Shown here: positions 10,363 to 20,150 of the stretch, piece after piece
Position numbering within the stretch: the stretch's first letter is position 1
Layout of the letters: each line of letters opens with the position of its first letter
Source of the DNA: Bathynomus jamesi
Taxonomy: Eukaryota > Arthropoda > Malacostraca > Isopoda > Cirolanidae
Length of the DNA stretch: 64,000 bases
Assembly (NCBI GenBank): GCA_023014485.1
Contig: JAJOZX010003216.1
Location: 474,401-538,400, forward strand
Reading direction: 5' to 3'
Position numbers and translations under genes: made by a program
Notes under the pieces: generated by a model
The model's input: the letters and a program-made list of their open reading frames with translations, nothing else
Told to the model about the DNA's origin: nothing
Database searches by the model: none

Positions 10363-13213
10363 ACCCTTCAAAAGCTACGATCCTACACTGGAACTGCAGG
10401 GGAATCTTCCCGAATTACGAAAGCCTTAATTCCCTGATTGCCTCTGCCCGCCCGGTATGTGTGTCGCCAGGAGCTAATCCTGAGGACCAGATGAATGTTC
10501 TGCCCCACCGGATATTCTAGCATTAACTCCCCGTCTCCTACCTGCGCACGAATAGGGGCTGCCATCCTCGTCCACCACACAGTCCCCTTTCACCACAACC
10601 CTATCAGATCTCCGTTACAGGTGGTTGCTGCCAGGATTTTCCTGGACAAACAATACACCGTCTGCTCGATCTACCTCCCTCTCCACTCTCAAGACTCCCG
10701 CGATGACCTGGTTGAGGTAGTCCAACAACTCCCCAGGCCTTTTCCATTCCTGGGCGATTTCAATAGTCCCCACCCTCTGTGGGGAGACACGCCCTCCGCT
10801 TTTGTGGCTCCAATCCTTTTTACCCTCAAGGTCGAGCTCTCCCACACTATCACGCCATCAGATGCACCCTGTCCTTTATAGATCTGTCATTCTTCTCGAC
10901 GAACGGCCTCCTAGACTTCACCTGGCAAGTGCTTCGGGACGACTATGGCAGTGACCACTTCACCGTCTGCCTCATACTAAATAGGCTCGACCAGACCATT
11001 CAGGTACCGGAGAAGTGGATAGCGGCCTGAGCTAATTGGCCCCTTTTCCGAAACTACTACCACACGTTGTACGACTGGCCACTTTCCATCCTCCGACGAG
11101 TGCATTGCTTACTTTGACACGACCGTTGTCGCAGCTGCAAGCGCCAGCATCCCACGATCTTCCGCCTACCCTTGAGCTCGACGAGTACCCTGGTGGACCC
11201 CAGAGTGCGCGGAGGCCATTCGCGCCAAGAAGAGGGCTACCCGACGCTTTTATCGCATGCGAACTCCTACCCATTGCACGGAGATGCAGCGGGCCAGAGC
11301 CTTTGCTCGCCGTGCGATGAAGAAAACGCAGCGAGCTTCCTGGCGTGCCTTTGTATCTGGTATCACTTTCTCCACATCTTCGGCTACCGTCTATAAAAGG
11401 TACAAAGTATCGAGAGACGACATGCCCCCCTCCGAACTAATGACGGACTTCTCTGTGAACCCAGGTCGGTGGCGAATCTCCTAGCATCCACCTTCGCTGC
11501 CGTCTTCTCCGCAGACAGCTCCCACACTCCCGCCCCTATCAAGAGCGCCTTTTCACCATCCCTTAACAACCCCTACAGTCGGTTGTTCACCATGCGAGAG
11601 CTACAGGCGGCACTGGCCTCTAGACGGTCTCCTTCCCCTGGCCCAGACGGTATCCCTACTGCATGATACAATACATCCATCCTACTATGCAATTGTTCCG
11701 ACCGAATCTCTACAACCGTATATAGATCGAGGACACTTTCTCCTCCCAGTGTTAAGAGGCCCATGTAATACCTATCCCCAAACCAGGCAAAGACCCCTTC
11801 TACTCCACAAACTGGAGACCAATCGCACAAACATGCTGCGCCCGCAAAATCTTTGAAAAAATTGTTGCACGCGACTCTCCTTTCTCCTCGAAAACGACGA
11901 CTTTCCCTCCCGACTACCCAGTCTGGCTTTAGACAGTTCCGTTTTACTACAGAACCCCTCCTGCTCCTCAGCCGAGATATACAGAACGCCTTCAACATTG
12001 GACAGTTCGTCCTGTCCACTTTCTTCGATATCCAGAAGGCCTACGACACCACCCATCGACATATAATCCTCAGTGAGCTCCAAAGTTTGGGTTTCGTCGG
12101 AGCCCTGCAGACCTTCATCAAGTGTTTCCTCTTCTCCCGGACCTTTAAAGTACGGGTGGGCTCAGTCCTTTCAGACACCTTCGAGCAAGAGGACGGAGTC
12201 CCACAGGGAAGCATCCTCAGTGTCCTATGCTTCTCAGTTGTCATGAACATATCACAATGCCTTCCACCCACCGTCCGTTCTTCCATCTATGTGGACGACC
12301 TTGCGATATGGTTCGCGGGCTGGGAACTGCCCGTCGTCCAACGACAAATTCAGCTCGCCATCCATCAGCTGGAGAGGTGGGCGACATTGGGTGGATTCCG
12401 CCTGTCCACCTCCAAAACAATCTTCAGCAGAAGATCCAAAACCCTTCCTGTCCCCTCGGTTACGCTATACGGCGAGCCCCTCATAGTGGTTCCCACCGCA
12501 TGGTTCCTGGGCATGGCCCTTGACCGACGGCTCAACTGGGCTCCCCATCTTAGGCACCTGAACATACTCTAGATCACCTCCCACACCACGAGGGGCACCG
12601 ACCGACGTTCCCTCCTCCGTCTTTACACTTCCATAGTTCAGTCAAAGCTGAACTATGGAAGTGTCGTATACGGATCTGCTTCTATCGCTTGCCTCAGGAT
12701 CTTGGACTCGGTACATTATAGGAACCTCCGCCTCTCCACCGGTGCCTTCCGTTCCTCCCCAGCCTCCAGCCTTCAAGCAGAATGCAAATACCTTCCTCTC
12801 ACCCACCGACGGGGTCTGTTCCTCATGAGGACCTACCTTCGCGCACAAAAGCTACCCTTGTCACACTTCTTTGCGCGGCAATCTCAGAACTTCTACCCCA
12901 GGGACAGAGCTGGCACTTCACTGAAGCGATCCGCTCTTTCCTGGACCTTTCCAACATGTCCCCTCCCTCAGTCATCCCCATCTTCTATCACATCTGCCCT
13001 CCCTGGCTTCTCACCCCTATCAAGTTTTGCAAGGACTTAGGTGTCCTGCCAAAAGCTAACACGACCGCTGCAGTATATAAGTTACTTTGGAGCAAGTGTA
13101 CTTTACGTCTTCCTGACGCAAAATGGGACACAAACTACACTAGGTCAAAGTTGGGGAACGTAAATTACACTAGGATCTTTAGGAGACATTTTTTAAATGA
13201 ATCCATCAAATAA
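10363..13213 (+). pseudogene. LINE ORF2: endonuclease and reverse transcriptase
   Basis: The endonuclease starts ATILHWNCRG (about 10370), with a GDFNSPHPLWG-like segment near 10752 split by frameshift, and DDYGSDHFTVCL near 10940 (the SDH catalytic motif). RT: SPSPGPDGIPTA (11630), NWRPIAQTC, the motif A segment FFDIQKAYDT (12020), GVPQGSILSV (12200) and YVDDLAIW (12288). The tail LDSVHYRNLRLSTGAFRSSP (12700) is characteristic of Jockey. The longest open stretch is 11853-12572. Many frameshifts and stops; inactive. Confidence 0.82.
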
Positions 13214-13265
13214 AACGTTAAAACTAACGAAAATATTACGACTTAACCTAAACAATCGTCTAATA

Positions 13266-13281
13266 ATATATATATATATAT
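13266..13281. repeat. (TA)n tract at edge of palindrome
   Basis: Short TA run directly at the left outer end of the Penelope palindrome. The right outer end (16936) is not flanked by TA repeat. Confidence 0.85.
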
Positions 13282-13331
13282 GAAAAGAAGGATCAACACA
13301 ACGGCAAACATTTTCATTTATTTGTACATCA

Positions 13332-13362
13332 GACGTTTCGACAAATCTTTTGTCATCATCAG
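13332..13362 (-). ncRNA. Hammerhead ribozyme-like motif, left arm
   Basis: Exact mirror of the right-arm motif on the minus strand. It carries the same extra base before stem II and the same ACGT minimal stem III. Predicted cleavage would follow the GTC at 13334-13332. Confidence 0.5.
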
Positions 13363-13671
13363 TGAGTTAAGTCTTAAAACCTTAAAACAAAATTGAAAAG
13401 TGAAAGTTACATCAATACAATATTAAGACCATTAAAATTAAAACCTTAAAGCAAAATGAAAATTGCATCAATACAAAATTAAAAACATTTAAATTTCATC
13501 ACTATAAAAACTAAAATTAAATTAAATTTCATCACTATAAAAACTAAAATTAAATTACCTCAATAGGTAAATACACAATGTTTACATCCACCTCCATACT
13601 TGGCAAAGTCTAAGAGAACACTAGGTGGTCAGAGGATTAGAAAGGGTATATCTGTGAAACACGGTTGGTTG

Positions 13672-15138
13672 TCAAAAGAGTCGTAATTTGTAGGATGAGC
13701 TATTATTATTAAGGGAGGGTTTGTTTCTATAGATGTACAAAGATTCTAAAATTCGGAGTTCTGTAAGGTTATTGGATCTAGTTAAAATTTCAAACTGAGT
13801 TTTGTGAAGGGGATGGTCGTTTTCATCACTGTGGTTTCTAATTGCGGATTGTGGAGGGCTACTGAGGGGACGGTTGGTACGGACTGACAAGCCCAAATGT
13901 TGAGAAAGGCGCACCTCCAGTTGGAGTTGAGTGCTGCCAATATACGCAGCCTTACAGCTGTCGCACGTGTATTTGTAAACAACATTGGGGCATACAGTTT
14001 TGGGGAATTCATCTTTGAACTTTAAAAAATTTGATAATTTAAGTGGGTTGACGAAGGCGAATCTAAAATTTATTTGGGGATAACTAGACTTGAGTAGTTT
14101 GGACAATTCACCTCGAATACGCAATGATAAATAACCATAAAAAGGTAATTTAATATATCTGGTTTCTTTTTGTACTGTAGTTACGGGGAGTTTAGTATCA
14201 AAAGTGTTATTTAAAAATTTCTTTAATTGGTTATCGAATAGATGAGAAGGGTAGTAATTGTTAATAAAGTACTGTTTTAAAAATTTAAATTCTTCGTTTA
14301 ACGAAAAGTAATCCGAACAAATACGGTAACTTCTTGTTAATAATGTTACTATAGCACTAATCTTATATTTATAAAACATACAACTTAAATAATTGGTTCC
14401 CAAGCCAGTAAAAGTTTGTTTCCGAAATAGTGAAGTATGGAACTTATTATGGGCCCGTTTAACTAAAACATCCAGGAAAGGTAAACTATTATTTGTTTCG
14501 TTTTCACACGTGTACTTAATATTACTATGTTGTTTATTAAGATAATCAAGAAAAAGTTTTACGTGTGAAGGATGGTTAAATATTAAGAAAGTGTCATCCA
14601 CGTATCTTCTGTAATATATGGGTTTAAAACTACTAGGACAATTTTTCAACCAAATTTCTTCGTAATGGCAAAGAAATGCATTTGCTAGTGTTGGGCTTAA
14701 CGGGGAACCCATAGCTACCCCATCAATTTGGCTGTAAAGGTTGCTATTAAATAAGAAAAGATTATCAAAACACACTATTTCGAGAAGGTTTTTAAATCGA
14801 GTCTGAGTGAGGCCATTAATAAGAGTATTATCAGTAGTGAATAACTTATTTAGTATGATATTTAATGTTTCTTTTAACGGGACATTAGTAAACAATGATG
14901 AGACATCAAAACTGGCCATAGTAAGAGAATCGGCATGATTGATCTCTTTTATCTCTTTAGCAAAATCAAACGAGTTGTTAATAGAATAATCATTAAAGGT
15001 GAGTTTTGAAAGCAAGGGAACGAAGAATTTGGCTAAGTTATAATTGAATGTACCACATGCCGAAAGAATAGGTCTTAGTGGGAAATTTGGCTTGTGGACT
15101 TTAGGTAAACCATAAAGTCCACAAGCCAAATTTCCCAC
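13672..15138 (-). CDS. Penelope-like RT/GIY-YIG endonuclease, left copy, 5'-truncated
   Basis: 488 codons, uninterrupted. Domains in order: GLPKVHKPN..LRPI (Penelope RT entry motif), FDVSSLFTNVPLKET (motif A, catalytic Asp), GVAMGSPLSPTLANAF (motif B), YRRYVDDTFLIF (motif C), LPFLDVLVKR. The C-terminal GIY-YIG nuclease has a Cys pair and YIGST (YKYTCDSCKAAYIGSTQ), then an ELR-I-ES-YI helix. Full Penelope proteins are several hundred residues longer at the N-terminus, so the 5' part is missing. The first codons, up to about GLYG, lie in the hairpin turn and opposite arm; the true start is lost. The coding frame itself is intact. Confidence 0.88.
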   Translation of the reverse strand: MGNLACGLYGLPKVHKPNFPLRPILSACGTFNYNLAKFFVPLLSKLTFNDYSINNSFDFAKEIKEINHADSLTMASFDVSSLFTNVPLKETLNIILNKLFTTDNTLINGLTQTRFKNLLEIVCFDNLFLFNSNLYSQIDGVAMGSPLSPTLANAFLCHYEEIWLKNCPSSFKPIYYRRYVDDTFLIFNHPSHVKLFLDYLNKQHSNIKYTCENETNNSLPFLDVLVKRAHNKFHTSLFRKQTFTGLGTNYLSCMFYKYKISAIVTLLTRSYRICSDYFSLNEEFKFLKQYFINNYYPSHLFDNQLKKFLNNTFDTKLPVTTVQKETRYIKLPFYGYLSLRIRGELSKLLKSSYPQINFRFAFVNPLKLSNFLKFKDEFPKTVCPNVVYKYTCDSCKAAYIGSTQLQLEVRLSQHLGLSVRTNRPLSSPPQSAIRNHSDENDHPLHKTQFEILTRSNNLTELRILESLYIYRNKPSLNNNSSSYKLRLF

Positions 15139-16544
15139 TAAGACCTATTCTTTCGGCATGTGGTACATTCAATTATAACTTAGCCAAATTCTTCGTTCCC
15201 TTGCTTTCAAAACTCACCTTTAATGATTATTCTATTAACAACTCGTTTGATTTTGCTAAAGAGATAAAAGAGATCAATCATGCCGATTCTCTTACTATGG
15301 CCAGTTTTGATGTCTCATCATTGTTTACTAATGTCCCGTTAAAAGAAACATTAAATATCATACTAAATAAGTTATTCACTACTGATAATACTCTTATTAA
15401 TGGCCTCACTCAGACTCAATTTAAAAACCTTCTCGAAATAGTGTGTTTTGATAATCTTTTCTTATTTAATAGCAACCTTTACAGCCAAATTGATGGGGTA
15501 GCTATGGGTTCCCCGTTAAGCCCAACACTAGCAAATGCATTTCTTTGCCATTACGAAGAAATTTGGTTGAAAAATTGTCCTAGTAGTTTTAAACCCATAT
15601 ATTACAGAAGATACGTGGATGACACTTTCTTAATATTTAACCATCCTTCACACGTAAAACTTTTTCTTGATTATCTTAATAAACAACATAGTAATATTAA
15701 GTACACGTGTGAAAACGAAACAAATAATAGTTTACCTTTCCTGGATGTTTTAGTTAAACGGGCCCATAATAAGTTCCATACTTCACTATTTCGGAAACAA
15801 ACTTTTACTGGCTTGGGAACCAATTATTTAAGTTGTATGTTTTATAAATATAAGATTAGTGCTATAGTAACATTATTAACAAGAAGTTACCGTATTTGTT
15901 CGGATTACTTTTCGTTAAACGAAGAATTTAAATTTTTAAAACAGTACTTTATTAACAATTACTACCCTTCTCATCTATTCGATAACCAATTAAAGAAATT
16001 TTTAAATAACACTTTTGATACTAAACTCCCCGTAACTACAGTACAAAAAGAAACCAGATATATTAAATTACCTTTTTATGGTTATTTATCATTGCGTATT
16101 CGAGGTGAATTGTCCAAACTACTCAAGTCTAGTTATCCCCAAATAAATTTTAGATTCGCCTTCGTCAACCCACTTAAATTATCAAATTTTTTAAAGTTCA
16201 AAGATGAATTCCCCAAAACTGTATGCCCCAATGTTGTTTACAAATACACGTGCGACAGCTGTAAGGCTGCGTATATTGGCAGCACTCAACTCCAACTGGA
16301 GGTGCGCCTTTCTCAACATTTGGGCTTGTCAGTCCGTACCAACCGTCCCCTCAGTAGCCCTCCACAATCCGCAATTAGAAACCACAGTGATGAAAACGAC
16401 CATCCCCTTCACAAAACTCAGTTTGAAATTTTAACTAGATCCAATAACCTTACAGAACTCCGAATTTTAGAATCTTTGTACATCTATAGAAACAAACCCT
16501 CCCTTAATAATAATAGCTCATCCTACAAATTACGACTCTTTTGA
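15105..16544 (+). CDS. Penelope-like RT/GIY-YIG endonuclease, right copy, 5'-truncated
   Basis: Open from 15105 (TAG just before) to the stop ending at 16544, 479 codons; the first ATG is at 15201, so any start is artificial. Same domains as the left copy: KVHKPNFPLRPI, DVSSLFTNVPL, GVAMGSPLSP, RYVDDTFLIF, and a GIY-YIG domain with YIGST near residue 385. It lacks the GLP part of GLPKVHK, which lies only in the left-copy frame across the turn. Near identity to the left copy means the two arose, or were assembled, from one sequence very recently. Confidence 0.88.
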   Translation, partial: VNHKVHKPNFPLRPILSACGTFNYNLAKFFVPLLSKLTFNDYSINNSFDFAKEIKEINHADSLTMASFDVSSLFTNVPLKETLNIILNKLFTTDNTLINGLTQTQFKNLLEIVCFDNLFLFNSNLYSQIDGVAMGSPLSPTLANAFLCHYEEIWLKNCPSSFKPIYYRRYVDDTFLIFNHPSHVKLFLDYLNKQHSNIKYTCENETNNSLPFLDVLVKRAHNKFHTSLFRKQTFTGLGTNYLSCMFYKYKISAIVTLLTRSYRICSDYFSLNEEFKFLKQYFINNYYPSHLFDNQLKKFLNNTFDTKLPVTTVQKETRYIKLPFYGYLSLRIRGELSKLLKSSYPQINFRFAFVNPLKLSNFLKFKDEFPKTVCPNVVYKYTCDSCKAAYIGSTQLQLEVRLSQHLGLSVRTNRPLSSPPQSAIRNHSDENDHPLHKTQFEILTRSNNLTELRILESLYIYRNKPSLNNNSSSYKLRLF

Positions 16545-16853
16545 CAACCAACCGTGTTTCACAGATATACCCTTTCTAATCCTCTGACCACCTAGTGTTC
16601 TCTTAGACTTTGCCAAGTATGGAGGTGGATGTAAACATTGTGTATTTACCTATTGAGGTAATTTAATTTTAGTTTTTATAGTGATGAAATTTAATTTAAT
16701 TTTAGTTTTTATAGTGATGAAATTTAAATGTTTTTAATTTTGTATTGATGCAATTTTCATTTTGCTTTAAGGTTTTAATTTTAATGGTCTTAATATTGTA
16801 TTGATGTAACTTTCACTTTTCAATTTTGTTTTAAGGTTTTAAGACTTAACTCA

Positions 16854-16884
16854 CTGATGATGACAAAAGATTTGTCGAAACGTC
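16854..16884 (+). ncRNA. Hammerhead ribozyme-like motif, right arm
   Basis: CTGATGA (16854-16860), a hairpin with stem GACAAA/TTTGTC and loop AGA (16862-16876), then GAAA and CGTC (16877-16884). This is the hammerhead core order CUGAUGA - stem II - GAAA - stem III - GUC. One extra T lies between the core and stem II, and stem III would be the minimal self-complementary ACGT. Hammerheads with minimal stem III are known from Penelope-like elements, which fits its place about 310 bp after the stop codon. Stem I has only about 3 obvious pairs (TCA/TGA). Confidence 0.5.
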
Positions 16885-16985
16885 TGATGTACAAATAAAT
16901 GAAAATGTTTGCCGTTGTGTTGATCCTTCTTTTCATCTGTAAGCTCCGGTTCCCTAAGGAGAAGTCAATAGCTTTGATATAATAT

Positions 16986-17084
16986 ATATATACATTTTCA
17001 ACTGCAAAGAACACGCAGTATAATTAACGTAAAGAATGACGCTTAATTATACTGCGTGTTCTTTGCAGTTGAAAATGTATATAT
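16986..17084. mobile_element. 99-bp hairpin, MITE-like
   Basis: Perfect 42-bp inverted repeat: 16986-17027 pairs with 17043-17084, leaving a 15-nt spacer. The inner arm contains GCAAAGAACACGCAGTATAA. Flanks are AT-rich, so a TA duplication cannot be proved. No coding content. Could be a foldback remnant of a TA-targeting element. Confidence 0.65.
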
Positions 17085-17163
17085 GTGCGGCATGCAGGAG
17101 GTGCTCCCCTCGGGGCATTGGTTTCTGCGCGTATGTAGGAGAATTACGACTTCTGATCGGGTG

Positions 17164-17236
17164 AGGCCCATGGTGTAATGGTTATCATATCTGACCGGCA
17201 ATCGGAAGATCCCGGGTTCGATTCCCGGGTGGTTAC
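17164..17236 (+). tRNA. tRNA-like gene or tRNA-derived SINE head, anticodon GGC (Ala)
   Basis: T arm CCGGG-TTCGATT-CCCGG is perfect and contains a B box (GGTTCGATTCC). Anticodon stem TCTGA/TCGGA pairs fully (one G-T). The loop CCGGCAA places GGC at 17197-17199 as anticodon, but position 33 is C, not the usual T. The D arm GTG...TCA(T) is weak and the A box TGGTGTAATGG is good. The acceptor AGGCCCA/GTGGTTA pairs poorly. TTTTTT at 17241-17246 is a Pol III terminator. The poor acceptor and C33 suggest a pseudo-tRNA or SINE head rather than a working tRNA. Confidence 0.55.
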
Positions 17237-17330
17237 CTCATTTTTTCATTTGTTCGTTCTCTCTCCTCATCTTGCGCGGAATGTCTTCTATACAAGCGTC
17301 GTTCTTTACGTGTATGTATATATATATATA

Positions 17331-18616
17331 TCAGGTCATCCCATAAGTAATGTCGTTTTTTAGATCGGAATTTGAAGGACAAAAAAAACTCGACTGAAAC
17401 TTTTTAATCTAGTAGTATATATTTTCCATCGGAATCAGTGACACTCTGCCAACGTTCTACAAGCTTTTCAATGCCATGTTTATAAAATTCAGGCGGTTTT
17501 GAGGCAAAAAACGTACAAACACTGGTGTGTAGGTCATCTAAAGAAGTATGCTGTTTCTCGTCAAGATAGTTTTGCAGACTCCTGAAGAGATGATAATCTG
17601 AAGGCGCAAGGTCTGGAGAATATGGAGGATGTGGAAGTTTTTCCCACCCAAGCTACTCAATTTTTTTAGAAGTGATCCGAGCGGTATGAGGACGTGCGTT
17701 GTCGTGGTGGAACACGATTCCTTTCCGATTAACCAAAGAAGGTCTCTTTTCTTTTAGTGCAGTGTTCAATCGATCCAGTTGTTGACAGTAGACTTGAGCG
17801 GTGATTGTTTGGTTGTGTGGTAAGGTTTCAAAGTGTATTACACCACCTTTATCCCACCAAACACTAAGCAACATCTTCCGAGGGTGAAGATTTGGTTTTG
17901 GCTGTGGTGTCACTGGTTCTCCGGCACAAACCCACTGTTGACGGCGCTTAACATTCTGGTACAGTATCCACTTTTCATCACCAGTCACTAAACGGTGCAA
18001 AAACGGATCTTGCAGTTCACGGGAATGAAGAGCTGTGCTAATGTTTACCCGCACCCTCAGATTGTCGACCGACAATTCATGTGGCACCCATTTTCCTAAC
18101 TTAGGCACTTTCCCGAGTTGTTGCAAATGTCGATGGATGGTGGACGGGGATGAATTGAGTTTCTGGGCCAATTCTTCGACAGTTGTTGAACAGTCTTCTT
18201 CAAGTGCGGCTAACAGCGGGTCATCATCAAACTCAGCAGGGCGTCCAGAGCGTGCTGCATCTGTCAAACAGCAGTCACCATTCCTAAACTTTTGAAACCA
18301 TCTTTGACATTTCCTCACACGCAGAATATCGTTGCTATAAACGTCCTGAATGTTTCGCGTTGCTTCAATAGCACTATTCCCTTTTTTGAACTCGTAAAGC
18401 ATTATATGCCTGATATGCTCTTCTGATACCGCCCTGTTTATGAGAGGTTCACATAAAGCAAAACACACGTCTTCACTGGTCAAGGTCTGTAAAGTATGTA
18501 GCGAAACACGATAGATCTCTTCTTAGATATAACCTTCGGAAAATTTATGCTTAAACCGAGTAGGACTAGTTTAAACTTAATCTATCGTAAAAAACATTAC
18601 TTATGGGATGACCTGA
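17331..18616 (-). mobile_element. Mariner element, full length (1286 bp)
   Basis: Inverted repeats TCAGGTCATCCCATAAGTAA and its reverse complement match for at least 21 bp. TA duplications lie at 17329-17330 and 18617-18618. The length of about 1.3 kb is normal for mariner. It was inserted at the right edge of a (TA)n tract. Confidence 0.95.
17404..18483 (-). pseudogene. Mariner transposase, full length with one nonsense codon
   Basis: ATG at 18483 begins MTSEDVCFALCEPL; HTH regions follow (RHIMLYEFKKGNSAIEATRN; TVEELAQKLNSSPSTIHRHL). Catalytic residues: first Asp in VTGDEKWILY, second in HHDNARPHT, third in LAPSDYHLF, with 34 residues between the second and third (DD34D, mariner type). One in-frame TAG at 17653-17655 falls between the second and third Asp, where relatives carry a sense codon; the frame then stays open 83 codons to TAA at 17404. 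Everything else appears intact, so inactivation may be recent. Confidence 0.9.
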
Positions 18617-19827
18617 TACAAGCTGTATTTGCTGAATGTCGAACTATGAAAAGAGAATAATGAATATCGAACTACGAGCATAAAAGATAATAATAAAAAT
18701 GAATGACAAGAGAGGTAGTTAAAAGGTAACGGGTAACAGCCTGGAAATTCGTTTCCCCACTGCGTGGGGGTGACAGTACCCCATGGGTCACCAAAGCTCG
18801 AGCATTGACAGGGTGTGTGGCCAACCATCCCATCCCAGGAGCCAGCAGCCACAGCCTACATCCATTATTTATCATTCACTCCTGGTAGACCATGCTTCAC
18901 CACCACTTCATCCTCTGGACCCATACCAACTTTCCTATTCGTGTTGTTTATCACAAACATTTTGTAACATTCGGGCACCCTTCCCACTACACTATCAAGA
19001 TCTCTCCAGAAGCTTTCTTTTTCATCCTCACAATTATCATCATACACCGCAATCATCATCATACAACCACTACCACTATTTTCATTCTCGCAAACTTAAA
19101 TTTCACACACAGTCCAGCAACTGACATGAGAAGTTTCTCATCGCTTCATACACTACATCATTCATCAACAGGCTCACATCTATCCTGAAACACTTATCCC
19201 CAATTCACACACTTCCACCTTCGTTCATCCGTTTCACGCAAACTCGGAACACCAAACTTTTCACCCGAACACCCGCACCACTTCTCTCTCTCGCTTATTC
19301 TCTTTCTTTCCCCACACCCACACGCGCATACCCGCAGTTACTTGGGCGAGCCAGGCGGGTACGGCGCCCATGTCCAAGGCTATTGTTACCGTTCGTGGGG
19401 AGAAAGGAGGAAGGATGGCTTTCAAACCTAATGTTTCCCCTTCTGTATTAGTTATATTTTACTGCAGTTGCGAGGGTTTTACGATAGAAAGAATTCATTC
19501 CTGAAAGCACCCACTTTCACACAGGATAAAATGCAACTTTAAAAACTATGATTTTTGGTGAAATTGAATTAAATTGAATTTACGTTACGTTTATTGTTCA
19601 CTGATTGACTAATGAGTGAAGTTGTGGATCTTCTTCACTTTACACGAACTTAACGCGTGGGTTTTGGATTAAATGCTTTTATAATTTTAGATTAGATTTT
19701 GTTTCTCTGATGTTTAATAATTCAAGCTGCTAACCTTTAGGATTTTAATATTTGACCAGAGTAGGTCAAATAACACGATTGGTAGTGTTCAATTCAACAT
19801 TCTTTTACCGATTTATTTTATTTTCAG
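18617..19827. other. No recognisable gene; pyrimidine-rich noncoding
   Basis: 18720-19330 is C/T-rich on the plus strand with His/Ser/Pro-rich chance ORFs on both strands and no conserved motif. 19330-19820 is AT-rich and ends in a polypyrimidine tract before the exon at 19828, so at least its right part is probably intron. Confidence 0.4.
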
Positions 19828-19947
19828 GAGTAGTGAAGTACGAAGGCTCTTTGGTGGACATTAGCAAGTTAATGCAACAGTTGGAAAGGTCGGAGAAGGC
19901 CAGAAATGATACGGAAGAAAAGTTGAAAGAGCTTCAGAAAGAATTAG
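19828..19947 (+). CDS. Internal exon of a coiled-coil protein (exon a)
   Basis: Acceptor TTTATTTTATTTTCAG, 120-bp exon, donor GTGAAT. It codes (x)VVKYEGSLVDISKLMQQLER, then SEKARNDTEEKLKELQKEL. Leu/Ile/Met spacing and the Glu/Lys content indicate a coiled coil. It ends with one base of a codon, which the next exon completes to GCT (Ala). Flanking intron sequence is AT-rich. I do not recognise the gene; no other exon is visible in the window apart from the next one. Confidence 0.65.
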
Positions 19948-19948
19948 G

Positions 19949-19950
<2 letters not shown>

Positions 19951-19979
<29 letters not shown>
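19951..19979. repeat. (TAA)n microsatellite
   Basis: About nine AAT units starting 3 bases after the exon donor; a second tract is at 20218-20237. Confidence 0.9.
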
Positions 19980-20150
19980 GAAGCAGAGCCTTCGGCTCCC
20001 TGCCCTATCGGCGGAGTTTGTGCTTCGCAAACTCGGCGAGGGCAGGTTAGGGTTACCCCTTTGGGGGAAGGTCATTCTTCCAAACCCCCTCACCCCCCTT
20101 TATGCAGCTTGGGGGCTAACCCCACCCCCCTTTGTTTTTTTGGTTGAAAC
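19980..20150. other. GC-rich hairpin island in intron
   Basis: Contains GCAGAGCC-TTC-GGCTCCCTGC (stem-loop), then an outer stem CTGCCCT/AGGGCAG enclosing GAGTTTG-TGCTTCG-CAAACTC, then G5/C6-rich blocks. Composition differs sharply from the AT-rich intron. It is bracketed by (TAA)n at 19951-19979 and 20218-20237. No ORF of note. Confidence 0.7.

Larger units (their letters stand above)
8108..13215 (+). mobile_element. Jockey-like LINE, broken
   Basis: Plus-strand order: an ORF1-like zinc-knuckle/Glu-Lys segment, a Pro/Ser-rich linker, an AT-rich interruption (about 8973-9780), an APE-type endonuclease, a reverse transcriptase and the C-terminal tail typical of Jockey elements. The 5' side starts directly at the hAT terminus. 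Frameshifts and stops occur throughout. The 3' end is unclear, somewhere before the (TA)n at 13266. Confidence 0.78.
13280..16936. repeat. 3.66-kb palindrome of two Penelope-like copies
   Basis: Position i on the left pairs with 30216-i on the right from 13280/16936 to 15103/15113, with no net indel. Arms are 1824 bp and the spacer is 9 bp. The two long ORFs give the same protein apart from one residue (Arg on the left, codon CGA at 14797-14799; Gln on the right, codon CAA at 15417-15419). Copies are head to head: 5'-truncated ends touch and 3' ends point outward. Confidence 0.95.

Noticed and set aside
13782..14012. 76-codon ORF inside the left Penelope arm, and its twin at 16204-16434 in the right arm
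   Set aside because: It overlaps the RT/endonuclease frame in another phase, and its twin exists only because the arms are identical; no independent support.
18783..19188. Overlapping His/Ser/Pro ORFs in the C/T-rich region
   Set aside because: Low complexity on both strands; no splice-linked or conserved motif.
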